NCBI RefSeq assembly: GCF_013911965.1
Contig: NZ_JACESE010000015.1
Coordinates: forward strand, 1-64,000
Source of the DNA: Phenylobacterium sp.
GTDB taxonomy: Bacteria; Pseudomonadota; Alphaproteobacteria; Caulobacterales; Caulobacteraceae
Length of the DNA stretch: 64,000 bases
Direction: 5' to 3'
Shown: positions 44,957-52,848 of the stretch, in pieces
Position numbering within the stretch: the stretch's first letter is position 1
How the letters are laid out: every line of letters begins with the position of its first letter
Position numbers and translations under genes: made by a program
Notes under the pieces: generated by a model
What the model was told of the DNA's origin: nothing
Seen by the model: the letters and a program-made list of their open reading frames with translations, nothing else
Databases searched by the model: none

Positions 44957-45800
44957 GGGCGGCGAGGGGGCGCTTCGCCTGGTCCAGCAGCCGGGCGGCG
45001 CGATCGCGCTCGGCCATCAGCTCTGCGAAGGACGGCGGATTGTTGTCGCGCTCGATCAGGGTCGGCCGAGGTCCCGTGCGATCGAGAAGGGCGGAACAGA
45101 GCGCCCAGACCGCCTCGCAGACCGGAGCGCCATGGTCGTCGATGAGCAGGCCCGAGCGCCCGGCGTCCTCGGCATGGCCGGCCAGGTGGATCTCTCCCAC
45201 CGCATCGAGCGGCAGGGCGTCCAGATAGGCGCGCGCGGAGAAGCCGAGATTGCTGGCGCTAACATGGACGTTGTTCAGGTCGAGCAGCAGGCCGCAGCCG
45301 GTGCGCGCCACAAGCTCGGCGAGGAAGTCGGGTTCGGTGAGCTCGTGGCCCGGGAGCGGCGCGTAGAGGGCCGGGTTCTCGATCAGCACGTTCCGCCCCA
45401 ACGCCTGCTGCAGCCGGTCCACATGAGCGCAGACGATCGCCAGCGCTTCGCGCGTCCGGGGGAAGGGCAGGAGATCGGGCATGTAGGCGCCGCCGGCGCG
45501 CGACCAGGCCAGGTGCTCCGAGACCAGGGCCGGGGCGAAGCGATCGCAAAGCGCGCGCAGCCGTTCGAGGTGCGCGGCGTCCGGCGGTTCTGCGCCGGCG
45601 AGCGACAGACCGACCCCGTGCAGCGAGAGCGGATGACGCTCGGCGATCGCCTCCAGCCAGGCCAGGCGGGGGCCGCCCTCCACCATGTAGTTCTCCGCAT
45701 GGACCTCGAACCACAGGCCCGGCGCCTCGGCCGCCAGGGCCTCGGCGAAGTGCTGCGGCTTCAGGCCGAGGCCTGCGGAGAGCTCGGGGCGGGCGGCCAT
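44949..45800 (-). CDS. bufB: MNIO-family iron oxygenase (DUF692, BufB/HvfB type)
   Basis: A 283-residue TIM-barrel enzyme of the multinuclear non-haem iron oxidative family (DUF692). The ligand pattern is intact: H61 in LHGVGLS, E95-H96, E141-N142, D174/N176/H179 (LDLNNVHVSA), E203/H205/H209 (EIHLAGH), D222-H223 and E250. MNIOs convert Cys residues of RiPP precursors to oxazolone/thioamide or thiooxazole groups; BufB enzymes modify DUF2282 precursors to copper-binding bufferins. It starts four bases after the precursor gene, the immediate substrate. Confidence 0.93.
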   Translation of the reverse strand: MAARPELSAGLGLKPQHFAEALAAEAPGLWFEVHAENYMVEGGPRLAWLEAIAERHPLSLHGVGLSLAGAEPPDAAHLERLRALCDRFAPALVSEHLAWSRAGGAYMPDLLPFPRTREALAIVCAHVDRLQQALGRNVLIENPALYAPLPGHELTEPDFLAELVARTGCGLLLDLNNVHVSASNLGFSARAYLDALPLDAVGEIHLAGHAEDAGRSGLLIDDHGAPVCEAVWALCSALLDRTGPRPTLIERDNNPPSFAELMAERDRAARLLDQAKRPLAAHV

Positions 45801-45804
45801 GGCC

Positions 45805-46098
45805 TCAGGCCGCCTTCGGCGTCAGGGAGCCTTCGCCCTTGGGCGTCTTGATGGAGGTGCAGGTGCCCTTGGGCACCAGCTTCCAGGCGTTCCCCTGATA
45901 GTCGACCTTGGACGTGCCGGCGCAGCTCGTGCCGGGACCGGCGGCGCAGTCGTTCTGGCCCGCCAGGGCGACGCCGTAGCACTTCTCCTTGGCGCCGTCG
46001 GTCTTGGCCATCTTGCCTTCCTCGGCGTGGGCCAGGGCGGCGGCGCCGGAGACGGCGAGCAGGGCGGCGCCGGCGGCCAGGGTCTTGGTGGAGGTCAT
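45805..46098 (-). CDS. bufA: Bufferin-type RiPP precursor (DUF2282)
   Basis: A 97-residue DUF2282 protein. The Sec signal peptide ends AHAE near residue 25; four cysteines follow, C40 ([13 protein letters not shown]), C51, C59 (TSCAGTS) and C80 (PKGTCTSI), the pattern of the bufferin-1 family. In Caulobacter these peptides are modified on Cys by the MNIO enzyme, exported and bind copper. The first gene of a coupled four-gene operon, with AAGGA before the ATG and a perfect GTAACC-N16-CGAA promoter on its strand. The signal peptide acts as the RiPP leader. Confidence 0.92.
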   Translation of the reverse strand: MTSTKTLAAGAALLAVSGAAALAHAEEGKMAKTDGAKEKCYGVALAGQNDCAAGPGTSCAGTSKVDYQGNAWKLVPKGTCTSIKTPKGEGSLTPKAA

Positions 46099-46148
46099 GG
46101 GGCGATCCTTCTCTTGAGGCCCGGCCGTGAACGCCGGGTCCTCAACCT

Positions 46149-46174
46149 TTCGCAGCGGCGCGCGGAGCGGTTAC
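46149..46174 (-). promoter_or_regulatory. SigF-type promoter of the bufferin operon
   Basis: On the minus strand, GTAACC (46174-46169), 16 bases, CGAA (46152-46149). This is the motif described for Caulobacter SigF-dependent genes and is identical to the motif in front of the sigma gene. The predicted transcript starts near 46142, about 45 bases before the precursor ATG. Confidence 0.85.
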
Positions 46175-46219
46175 GGCCAAGCCGGCGGATTTTTTCTGCA
46201 CCGCAGGCCGGGCGGCGAT

Positions 46220-46245
46220 GTAACCCTTGCCGCCGCACGCGCGAA
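46220..46245 (+). promoter_or_regulatory. SigF-type autoregulatory promoter
   Basis: GTAACC (46220-46225), 16 bases, CGAA (46242-46245) on the plus strand. The predicted start near 46251 lies 12 bases before the GTG of the sigma gene. This rules out the upstream TTG at 46227 as start for this transcript. Confidence 0.85.
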
Positions 46246-46262
46246 CCCGGGGCGAGAGAGGC

Positions 46263-46802
46263 GTGGACGAGATCGACCAGCAACTGCACCGGTGGATGGC
46301 GCAGGCCCTGGCGGGCGACGCCGGCGCCTATCGCCGTCTGTTGGCCGAGATCTCCCCGCGCCTGAGGCGGTACTTCGCCCGGCGCCTGCACGAGCCGGCC
46401 GAAGCCGAGGATCTGGTGCAGGAGACGCTCATCGCGGTTCATACCAAGCGCGAAACCTACGACGCCCGGCTGGCCTTCGCGCCCTGGCTCTACGCCGTCG
46501 CCCGCTACAAACTGATCGACCATCTGCGCCGCCGCGGCGTGCGCCGGCACGTGCCTCTCGAGGAAGCCGGCGTGCTGTTCGACGAGGCGGACCCCGAGGC
46601 GGGCCTCGCCCGCGGCGATCTCGACCGGCTGCTGGCGCCTCTGCCGGCGCGCCAGAGGGCCCTGCTGGAGGACGTGAAGCTCAAGGGCATGAGCGTGGCC
46701 GAAGCGGCGCAGCGCCATGGCTACAGCGAAGGCGCGGCCAAGGTCGCGCTGCACCGAACGATGAAGTCCCTGACCGCCCGGGTGGCCGCCGATGAAGACT
46801 GA
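46263..46802 (+). CDS. sigF: ECF sigma factor, SigF-like (metal stress)
   Basis: A 179-residue ECF sigma factor. Region 2 (AEDLVQETLIAVHTKRETYD, FAPWLYAVARYKLID) and region 4 (MSVAEAAQRHGYSEG, AAKVALHRTMKSL) are clear. It overlaps the DUF1109 anti-sigma gene by 11 bases. In Caulobacter, SigF with anti-sigma NrsF responds to chromate and cadmium and controls DUF2282 genes; the same gene order and promoter motif occur here. The GTG at 46263 is preferred because the promoter's -10 lies at 46242-46245 and GAGAGAGG precedes the GTG. Confidence 0.9.
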   Translation: MDEIDQQLHRWMAQALAGDAGAYRRLLAEISPRLRRYFARRLHEPAEAEDLVQETLIAVHTKRETYDARLAFAPWLYAVARYKLIDHLRRRGVRRHVPLEEAGVLFDEADPEAGLARGDLDRLLAPLPARQRALLEDVKLKGMSVAEAAQRHGYSEGAAKVALHRTMKSLTARVAADED

Positions 46803-47427
46803 CGACCTGATCGAGGCCCTGGCGCTGGAGCCGGCGGCGCGCGCCGCGCCGGACCGGCGCGTGCTCGCCTTCGCCCTGGCCGGGACGGCGGCCGCCGTCG
46901 CCGCGACGCTCTGGCTGATGGGCCCGCGTCCGGACCTCGCCGAAGCGACGGGCCTCGCCTCCTTCGCAGGAAAGGCGGGCTACACCGTGATGCTCGCCGC
47001 GGTGGGGTTCTGGCTGCTCGACCGGCTGGGTCGGCCCGGGGCGGCAGTCCGCGCCCCGGCGCTCGCCCTGACGCTCCTGGCGCTCGCGGCGGTCGCGGCG
47101 GCGATCCTCGAACTGGCCCCGCTGCCGGCGGAGGCGCGGATGGGAACCCTGATGGGCTCCACCGCCAGCGTCTGTCCCTGGCGCATCGCAGGCCTCGGCC
47201 TGCTGGTGCTGCCCCCGGCCCTGCTGGCCGCGCGCCGCTTCGCCCCCCTCAGCCCCGCCCTGGCCGGCGCGGCGGCGGGCCTGTTCGCCGGCGGCCTGGC
47301 GGCCACCGCCTATGGCCTGCACTGCGGCGAGCAGGCGGTGAGCTTTCTGGTGGTCTGGTACACGGCCGGCGTGCTGCTGACCGCCCTGCTGGGGGCCCTG
47401 GCCGGCGCGCGCCTTCTGCGCTGGTGA
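46792..47427 (+). CDS. nrsF: DUF1109 membrane anti-sigma factor, NrsF-like
   Basis: A 211-residue inner-membrane protein with six hydrophobic helices (about residues 24-43, 61-78, 88-108, 131-148, 155-173 and 184-207) and a short cytoplasmic N-terminus (MKTDDLIEALALEP). Two conserved cysteines, C128 (TASVCPWR) and C178 (GLHCGEQ), match the pair needed for metal sensing in Caulobacter NrsF. It should hold SigF until the cysteines react with metal or oxidant. Overlaps sigF by 11 bases. Confidence 0.9.
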   Translation: MKTDDLIEALALEPAARAAPDRRVLAFALAGTAAAVAATLWLMGPRPDLAEATGLASFAGKAGYTVMLAAVGFWLLDRLGRPGAAVRAPALALTLLALAAVAAAILELAPLPAEARMGTLMGSTASVCPWRIAGLGLLVLPPALLAARRFAPLSPALAGAAAGLFAGGLAATAYGLHCGEQAVSFLVVWYTAGVLLTALLGALAGARLLRW

Positions 47428-47462
47428 CCGCCGCCGCCTCGGCTTGCTAAGCTCGGCGGACC

Positions 47463-48137
47463 ATGGCCGAGGTTCTTTGGCTCACCGTCAGGCTGGCGGG
47501 GCTCACCACCATCGTCCTGCTCGTCCTGGCGACGCCGCTCGCCTGGTGGCTGGCGCGCGACCGCTCGGTGCGGGCCAGCGTGGCCGGGGCCCTGGTCGGC
47601 CTGCCCATCGTGCTGCCGCCCACCGTGCTCGGCTTCTACCTGCTGATCGCCATGGGGCCCGACAGTCCCCTGATGGCGCCGTTGCAGCTCTTCGGCGTGC
47701 GGACGCTGGCCTTCACCTTCGAGGGGCTGGTGATCGGCTCGGTGGTCTATTCGCTGCCGTTCGCCGTGCAGCCCCTGCGCAACGCCTTCATGGGCGTCGG
47801 CGCCGAGCCTCTGGAGGCGGCCCGCACCCTCGGGGCCGGACCGGTCTCTGTGTTCCTTCGCGTCGCCCTGCCGCTCGCCGCCCCGGGCTATGTCACGGCC
47901 GCCATTCTGACCTTCGCCCACACGGTCGGCGAGTTCGGCGTGGTGCTGATGATCGGGGGCGCCATTCCAGGAGAGACGGCGGTGGTCTCCACGGAGATCT
48001 ACCGCCTGGTCGAATCCCTCGAATGGGGCCGGGCCCACGCCCTGGCGGGACTGCTGGTCGCCTTCGGCTTCGCGGTGATTCTCGTCCTGCTGCTGATCGA
48101 GCGCCGCCTTGGCGCGGTCCGCATGGGCGATTCCTGA
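47463..48137 (+). CDS. modB: Molybdate-type ABC permease (orphan ModB-like)
   Basis: A 224-residue inner-membrane permease. The EAA-type cytoplasmic loop is seen as [23 protein letters not shown], and the conserved [11 protein letters not shown] and [11 protein letters not shown] segments match ModB/CysW proteins. About five or six helices. No molybdate-binding protein or ATPase gene is in the window, so it is an orphan here; partners must be elsewhere. It lies 35 bases behind nrsF with no terminator and may be read through from the SigF promoter. Confidence 0.88.
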   Translation: MAEVLWLTVRLAGLTTIVLLVLATPLAWWLARDRSVRASVAGALVGLPIVLPPTVLGFYLLIAMGPDSPLMAPLQLFGVRTLAFTFEGLVIGSVVYSLPFAVQPLRNAFMGVGAEPLEAARTLGAGPVSVFLRVALPLAAPGYVTAAILTFAHTVGEFGVVLMIGGAIPGETAVVSTEIYRLVESLEWGRAHALAGLLVAFGFAVILVLLLIERRLGAVRMGDS

Positions 48138-48306
48138 GCAGACGGCGCGGCGGGTCTGCGCAAATCCGCGCCGGGACGCCTCGGGCCGGGGCGCCCGCCG
48201 GACGGCGCCAAGTTGAGGTCAGTCTTTCGGTGTCGTTGCAGTTGAAACCGGTCATGATCGCGAACCGCGTCAGCGGAAGTCGTGAGTCGCGTTCGGGAGG
48301 CGCGTG

Positions 48307-49377
48307 ATGTCCGGGCAAGAGGGGCTCGTACCCGAGCGGATCCTGGAGCTTTCCGAGCGGCTCTCGAAGGTCGCCGGAGCCAGCATCGCCGAGATCTCGC
48401 TGATCAACCGCGAGGCCAAGATGCTGGCGATCAACGCCTTGATCACCGCGGCGCGGGCGGGCGAGGCGGGCAAGGGGTTCGCCCTCGTCGCCGAGGAGTT
48501 CAAGCGCATCTCGACCGAAATCGACGAGGTGGCCCACTCGCTGGAGAGCAAGGTCCAGGCCGACCTGGCCGAACTGGCCGGCGTGGGCGGCGCCATCCTC
48601 TCGCACATGCGCGGACAGAGACTGGCCGACCTGGCCCTCAACGCCATCGAGATCATCGACCGGAATCTCTATGAGCGCACCTGCGACGTGCGCTGGTGGG
48701 CGACGGATTCGGCCGTGGTCGACTGCGTGGCCGATCCTTCGCCGGAGGCCTCCCGCCACGCCAGCGACCGGCTGAAGGTCATCCTCGACGCCTACACCGT
48801 CTATCTCGACCTCTGGATCTGCGACCGGGAGGGACGCGTGGTGGCCAACGGCCGTCCGCAGGCCTACCCGCAGGTGTCCGGTTCGTCCGTGAAGGGCGTC
48901 GACTGGTTCGAGCGCGCGCGCCGGACCGCCTCCGGGGACGAGTTCGTGGCCTGCGACGTGGCGCGCTCACAGTTGCTGGCGAACGCGCCCGTGGCCACCT
49001 ACGCCGCGGCCATCCGCCGGGGCGGCGAGGCGCAGGGCGAGGTGCTGGGCGTCCTCGGCATTCATTTCGACTGGCGGCCCCAGGCGAAGGCCGTGGTCGA
49101 CGGGGTGCGCCTGACGGAGGAGGAACGCGCGCGCTCGCGGGTCCTGCTGCTGGATGCGGCCGGGCGTGTGCTGGCCGCGTCGGATGGCCGTGGAGAACTG
49201 GCGGAGGTCTTCGCCCTGCCGGGCGACGTCGGCGCCATGGGCAGCTACCGGACCGAGGCGGCCACGGTCGGCTACGCCCTCACGCCGGGCTACGAAACCT
49301 ATAAGGGCCTCGGCTGGTACGGCTGCATCGTGCAGAACGAGGCGAGCGCTTCGGCCGCCGCCTCCGCAGCCGCCTGA
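48307..49377 (+). CDS. Soluble chemoreceptor-like protein with inverted domain order
   Basis: A 356-residue protein without transmembrane segments. The chemoreceptor signalling tip is at the extreme N-terminus (residues 30-68: [38 protein letters not shown]), followed by helices to about 110. The C-terminal part (130-345) resembles a Cache/PAS-like sensor with VYLDLWICDREGRVVANG, VKGVDWFERAR and TYAAAIRRGG. Ordinary receptors have the sensor first. ATG 48307 follows GGGAGG by six bases; a GTG three bases earlier is less well spaced. Confidence 0.85.
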   Translation: MSGQEGLVPERILELSERLSKVAGASIAEISLINREAKMLAINALITAARAGEAGKGFALVAEEFKRISTEIDEVAHSLESKVQADLAELAGVGGAILSHMRGQRLADLALNAIEIIDRNLYERTCDVRWWATDSAVVDCVADPSPEASRHASDRLKVILDAYTVYLDLWICDREGRVVANGRPQAYPQVSGSSVKGVDWFERARRTASGDEFVACDVARSQLLANAPVATYAAAIRRGGEAQGEVLGVLGIHFDWRPQAKAVVDGVRLTEEERARSRVLLLDAAGRVLAASDGRGELAEVFALPGDVGAMGSYRTEAATVGYALTPGYETYKGLGWYGCIVQNEASASAAASAAA

Positions 49378-49410
49378 CGGGGACCGCCCCGGCCGGCGCG
49401 AGGCTCGGCC

Positions 49411-49722
49411 CTACCGCGCGACCTCGGCCACCTGCGTCAGGGCGCCGGGCGCGTCGACGGCCCGGTCCTCGGGCGAAGGCTCCACCTGGATGGCGAAACG
49501 GGTGACGAAGGCGCGGCGCGCCTGCTCCATGGCCCGATCCTGGTCGGCCGCCAGGGCCTCGGCGTCGGCCTGGCGCTGCTGTTCGGGGGTCATGCCGCTG
49601 TACTGGATGTAGGCGGTGCTCGGCGCGTAGGAGGCCCCGTCGCAGTCGGCGCAGGCCAGCGCCGCCGTCGGGGCGACCGCGGCCGCCGAAAGGGTGATCA
49701 CCAGAAGTCTGCGCATCGTCAT
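49411..49722 (-). CDS. Small secreted hypothetical protein
   Basis: A 103-residue exported protein (signal peptide about 1-22, ending LACA) with Cys at the junction (ALACADCDGASY), a Gln/Ala/Asp-rich helix (MTPEQQRQADAEALAADQDRA, about residues 43-63) and an acidic end. The start at 49722 has GGAGGAGGA immediately upstream; ATG 49716 is a close alternative. The CADC motif could bind metal or form a disulfide. It is the last gene in the run downstream of the Zur-box ABC operon, 16 bases after the DUF3299 gene. Confidence 0.7.
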   Translation of the reverse strand: MTMRRLLVITLSAAAVAPTAALACADCDGASYAPSTAYIQYSGMTPEQQRQADAEALAADQDRAMEQARRAFVTRFAIQVEPSPEDRAVDAPGALTQVAEVAR

Positions 49723-49738
49723 TCCTCCTCCGGCCGGC

Positions 49739-50236
49739 CTAGAGGGCGCGGCCGTCATAGATCCGGTAGAAGACGCCGCCTTCGTCCTCGCCCGCCAGCT
49801 GCAGGGTGCCTTCGATCGTCTTGACGCCATAGTCGAAAGCGACGGGGCGGCTGGTTTTCACCTCGATGAACTGCATCGGGGCAGGATTGAGGTGAAACGG
49901 GCAGTCGGGTGGATAAGCCAGCAGCACGAAGTGGGTCTGCGCCTTTCCGTTCTGCAGGGGCATCATGTAGCCGGAGACCTTGATCGTCTTGCCGCGGAGA
50001 GCCTGTACGGCCGGCGAGAAGGCGGGCTTCGAATAGATGTAGCCGTCCTTGCCCTTGCGCGTGATCTCCTTCGTCGATTCGAGCGTGGCCCAGGACACGC
50101 CGCCCTTGGGCGTGTCGGCCGGCTTCCAGACGCTCTCGGTCGGCGCGGCCGGCCGGGTCGACTGCGACAGGGCGGCGGCCGGCCCGCCCAGGGCCAGGAG
50201 GGTCAGGCCGGTCAGGAGAAGGGGAAGGAGGCGCAT
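49739..50236 (-). CDS. DUF3299 periplasmic protein of an ABC export/uptake cluster
   Basis: A 165-residue exported protein (signal peptide about residues 1-22) of the DUF3299 family: WATLESTKEI, LRGKTIKVSGYMMPL near 80-94, and HFVLLAYPPDCPFH near 101-114 with a Cys-Pro-x-His end. DUF3299 proteins accompany LolDE/MacB-like ABC transporters in metal-limitation regulons; a periplasmic partner role is inferred. It lies 14 bases downstream of the permease gene. Confidence 0.82.
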   Translation of the reverse strand: MRLLPLLLTGLTLLALGGPAAALSQSTRPAAPTESVWKPADTPKGGVSWATLESTKEITRKGKDGYIYSKPAFSPAVQALRGKTIKVSGYMMPLQNGKAQTHFVLLAYPPDCPFHLNPAPMQFIEVKTSRPVAFDYGVKTIEGTLQLAGEDEGGVFYRIYDGRAL

Positions 50237-50250
50237 CCCGTCTTTGGTCC

Positions 50251-51504
50251 CTAGCTTGCGTGTTGAAGGGTGTCGGCGATGTCGACGCCGAAGACGCGGG
50301 CCGCCGGGATCAGGGCGGCGAGGGCGCCCATGGCGAGGGCGCCGGCGACGATCCAGGCTTCCGCGGGCTCGAAGGCGAAGGCTGACAGGCCGAGGTCGCC
50401 GAGCTGGTCGAAGGCGCCGGCGGCGAGGGCGACCACGCCGTGGCCGACGGCGACCCCGAGCAAGGCGCCGGCGGCGGCCAGCAGGAGACCCTCCAGGAGG
50501 ATCTGGCCGAAGATCGCCACGGGGCGCGCGCCCATGACGCGCAGCAGCGCCATATCGGCCTCGCGCTGGCGAAGCGCGGTGTAGAGGGCCACGAAGATGG
50601 AAAGGCCGCTGGTCAGGATCAGCAGCAGGGCGAAGCCGCGGGCGGCGTCGACGCCGACGCCCACCAGCGAGAGCAGGCGGGCGGTCTCGACCGCCGGAGC
50701 GGCGGCCTGGAGCTCCGTCTGGCGGTTGATGAAGTTGGGCAGGCGCACCGCGGCGAGCGGCGAGCGGTACTTGACCAGCATGGCCGTGACCTCGGCCTCG
50801 CCATGGTCGCCGCGGATGGAGGCGTTGGCCGCCGGCGCCGCATGCTCGTGCTCGTGCGCCTCCTCGTGGCCGCCGGCCTCGGCGTGGGCGATGCCGTGGA
50901 CGTCCCAGACGCTCTCCACCGAGGTCAGGATCAGCCGGTCGAGCACCGTCCCGGTGGGCGCCAGGACGCCGACCACGCGGAAGGGCGTCTCCTGGTGCGC
51001 CTGGCCGTCGCCGGCCATGCCGTGGGAGCCGACGAAGGCCTGACCCAGACCCGCGCCCGTGCGTCGCGCCACCTCCGCGCCCAGCACCGCCTCGGAGGGC
51101 GCCTGCCAGAGGCGGCCCTGCGCCGTCTCGCCGCCGTAGTGCTCGACATAGGCGGGCTCGGTCCCGACGATGCGGAAGCCGCGGAAGCTGTCGCCCTGGG
51201 CGAGCGGTATGACCGCGCCGATGGTCGGATCGGACCGCAGCGTCTCCACGGTCGAGAGCGGGATGTTCCCGGTCGGAACGTCCACCTGGTAGATGCTCGA
51301 CAGGATGAGCTGCAGGGGCGAGCCCTTGGCCCCGACGACGAGGTCGATGCCGCGGGCGTCGCGCTCGAACCGCTCGCCGAGCTGGGCCGAGAACAGCACC
51401 AGGATCACCATGGTGGCGACGCCGAGCGTCAGCAGCAGGACGTTCAGGGCCGTGTTCAGGGCCCGGTCGCGCTGATAGGCGAGGGAGAGGCCGGCGAGCG
51501 TCAT
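50251..51504 (-). CDS. FtsX/MacB-like ABC permease with His-rich loop
   Basis: A 417-residue inner-membrane permease. An N-terminal helix near residues 18-42 precedes a large periplasmic domain (45-290), and three C-terminal helices (about 300-405) make the FtsX fold. The periplasmic domain holds a His/Glu-rich stretch near residues 205-240 (GIAHAEAGGHEEAHEHEH and RGDHGEAE), a likely Zn-binding segment. The ATG at 51504 overlaps the ATPase stop as ATGA. With DUF3299 downstream and the Zur box upstream, a zinc-related transport role is inferred. Confidence 0.88.
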   Translation of the reverse strand: MTLAGLSLAYQRDRALNTALNVLLLTLGVATMVILVLFSAQLGERFERDARGIDLVVGAKGSPLQLILSSIYQVDVPTGNIPLSTVETLRSDPTIGAVIPLAQGDSFRGFRIVGTEPAYVEHYGGETAQGRLWQAPSEAVLGAEVARRTGAGLGQAFVGSHGMAGDGQAHQETPFRVVGVLAPTGTVLDRLILTSVESVWDVHGIAHAEAGGHEEAHEHEHAAPAANASIRGDHGEAEVTAMLVKYRSPLAAVRLPNFINRQTELQAAAPAVETARLLSLVGVGVDAARGFALLLILTSGLSIFVALYTALRQREADMALLRVMGARPVAIFGQILLEGLLLAAAGALLGVAVGHGVVALAAGAFDQLGDLGLSAFAFEPAEAWIVAGALAMGALAALIPAARVFGVDIADTLQHAS

Positions 51505-52154
51505 GCGGCCAGGGCCTTCGGCGGCGTGAGCTCCAGCGTGCGGGGGAAGCGGCCGCGCAGCCGGTTGTCGTGGGTGGCGATCAGCAGGGTCGCGCCATTG
51601 GACTCCGCGCTGGCCAGCAGCAGGTCGGCCATGGCCGCTGCGTTGGCGTCGTCCAGGGCCGAGGTCGGCTCGTCGGCCACGATCAGGGCGGGGCGGGCGC
51701 ACAGGGCGCGGGCGATGGCCGCCCGCTGCGCCTCTCCCTGGCTGAGCTGGCGCGGCCGCGCGTCGGCGCGATGGGCGAGGCCGACGCGGGCGATGAGGCG
51801 CTCCACCTCGGCGGCGTCGTCCCGGCCAAGCGCCAGGTGCTGGGCCAGCGACAGGTTCTGCCGGACGGTCAGGGCCGAGACCAGGCGCAGGGTCTGGAAG
51901 ACCAGGCCGATGGTGCGGCGGCGCAGGTCGTCGCGCTCGGCGGCCGACAGGCGCGACATGGGCCGGCCGTCGATCAGGACCTCTCCGGCGCTGGGCGTGC
52001 GCAGGCCGGTCAGGATGTTGATGAGGGTGGTCTTGCCGCTGCCGGAGGGGCCCAGCAGCAAGGTGTGCTCGCCGCGGTCGATGGCGAAGGCGGGCAGGTC
52101 GAGCACCGTCCGCCCGCCCATCCTGTGGGTCAGGGCCTCAACCTGGATCAACAT
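51501..52154 (-). CDS. ABC transporter ATPase (LolD/MacB-like)
   Basis: A 217-residue nucleotide-binding protein. Walker A GPSGSGKTT (35-43), Q-loop FQTLRLV, signature LSQGEAQR, Walker B ALIVADEPTSALDD and the switch His in ATHDNR are intact. It pairs with the FtsX-type permease through an ATGA overlap. The gene heads an operon of ATPase, permease, DUF3299 and a small secreted protein, divergent from merC with a Zur-box match in between. Confidence 0.92.
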   Translation of the reverse strand: MLIQVEALTHRMGGRTVLDLPAFAIDRGEHTLLLGPSGSGKTTLINILTGLRTPSAGEVLIDGRPMSRLSAAERDDLRRRTIGLVFQTLRLVSALTVRQNLSLAQHLALGRDDAAEVERLIARVGLAHRADARPRQLSQGEAQRAAIARALCARPALIVADEPTSALDDANAAAMADLLLASAESNGATLLIATHDNRLRGRFPRTLELTPPKALAA

Positions 52155-52341
52155 GCGACCGCGCGCTCGACGGAATGGGGGTCAACAGACACGCTGCGAT
52201 CCGTGGCGCGGCCGCCCTTGCGGTCAAGCCTCCGGGCGGGAGTCGGCGGGGCCGCCGGCCGGAGTGCGGATTTCTTCGGCGCCCGGCGGGGCGCAGTGCG
52301 GCGATCGGGCGTCACGCAGCCTCCTGAGTTCTCCGAGGGAG

Positions 52342-52364
52342 AGTTGCTATATTATAACATTACA
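52342..52364. promoter_or_regulatory. Zur-box-like operator between merC and an ABC operon
   Basis: This 23-base AT-rich site in a GC-rich region matches 19 of 23 positions of the palindromic Zur consensus (core GCTATATTATAACATT, centred at 52353). It is 35 bases before the merC ATG and 187 bases upstream of the ABC ATPase ATG. Zinc-loaded Zur would repress either or both. Confidence 0.75.
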
Positions 52365-52399
52365 TGCAAGAGGTCGGGCCCGACTGAAGGACCCGTTGG

Positions 52400-52762
52400 A
52401 TGAAATCGACCGCACGTCTGGCCGACCCGGCCGCCATCACGCTCTCCGGCCTGTGCCTGGTGCATTGCCTGGCCCTGCCGATGCTCTCCGTCGTCCTGCC
52501 CGTCCTCGGCGCCTGGGCCGAGGCCGAATGGGTCCATCTGCTGGTGATCGCCCTGGCCCTGCCGCTGGCGCTCTTCGCCTTGCGCGGCAAGGCGGCCCGG
52601 CCCCTGCTCGGCCTCGCCCTGGCCGGGCTGGCCGCCATGGTCCTGGCCGCCCTGCACTGGCCCTCGCACGAGGCGGAGATCGTGCTCAACACGTCCGGAG
52701 GCCTGGCGCTCGCCGTCGCCCATGGCCTGCACTGGCGCCGGCGTCACGGACCCGTTCGCTAA
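52400..52762 (+). CDS. MerC-domain membrane protein
   Basis: A 120-residue inner-membrane protein of the MerC family with four hydrophobic helices and the metal-site motif SGLCLVHCLALP (C19 and C23), placed within the first helix. MerC proteins carry mercuric or other soft metal ions. There is no merA or merR nearby, and a Zur box overlaps its promoter region, so zinc uptake is more likely than mercury resistance. ATG 52400 begins a unit that may continue into the flavodoxin-like gene. Confidence 0.85.
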   Translation: MKSTARLADPAAITLSGLCLVHCLALPMLSVVLPVLGAWAEAEWVHLLVIALALPLALFALRGKAARPLLGLALAGLAAMVLAALHWPSHEAEIVLNTSGGLALAVAHGLHWRRRHGPVR

Positions 52763-52848
52763 GGGCGGCGAGCGCGACTTGCGCCAAGTCAACGCTGAGC
52801 CGCGCCGGCCGTGCGAGGAGAGGGCCGGCGGCTTTGAGGAGATCGACC

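Noticed and set aside
46227-46262. TTG start 12 codons before the sigma-factor GTG
   Set aside because: It lies between the -35 and -10 elements of the sigma promoter, so it would not be in the mRNA.
52400-52762. Mercury-resistance operon
   Set aside because: Only MerC is present; there is no merA, merP, merT or merR, and the operator resembles a Zur box.
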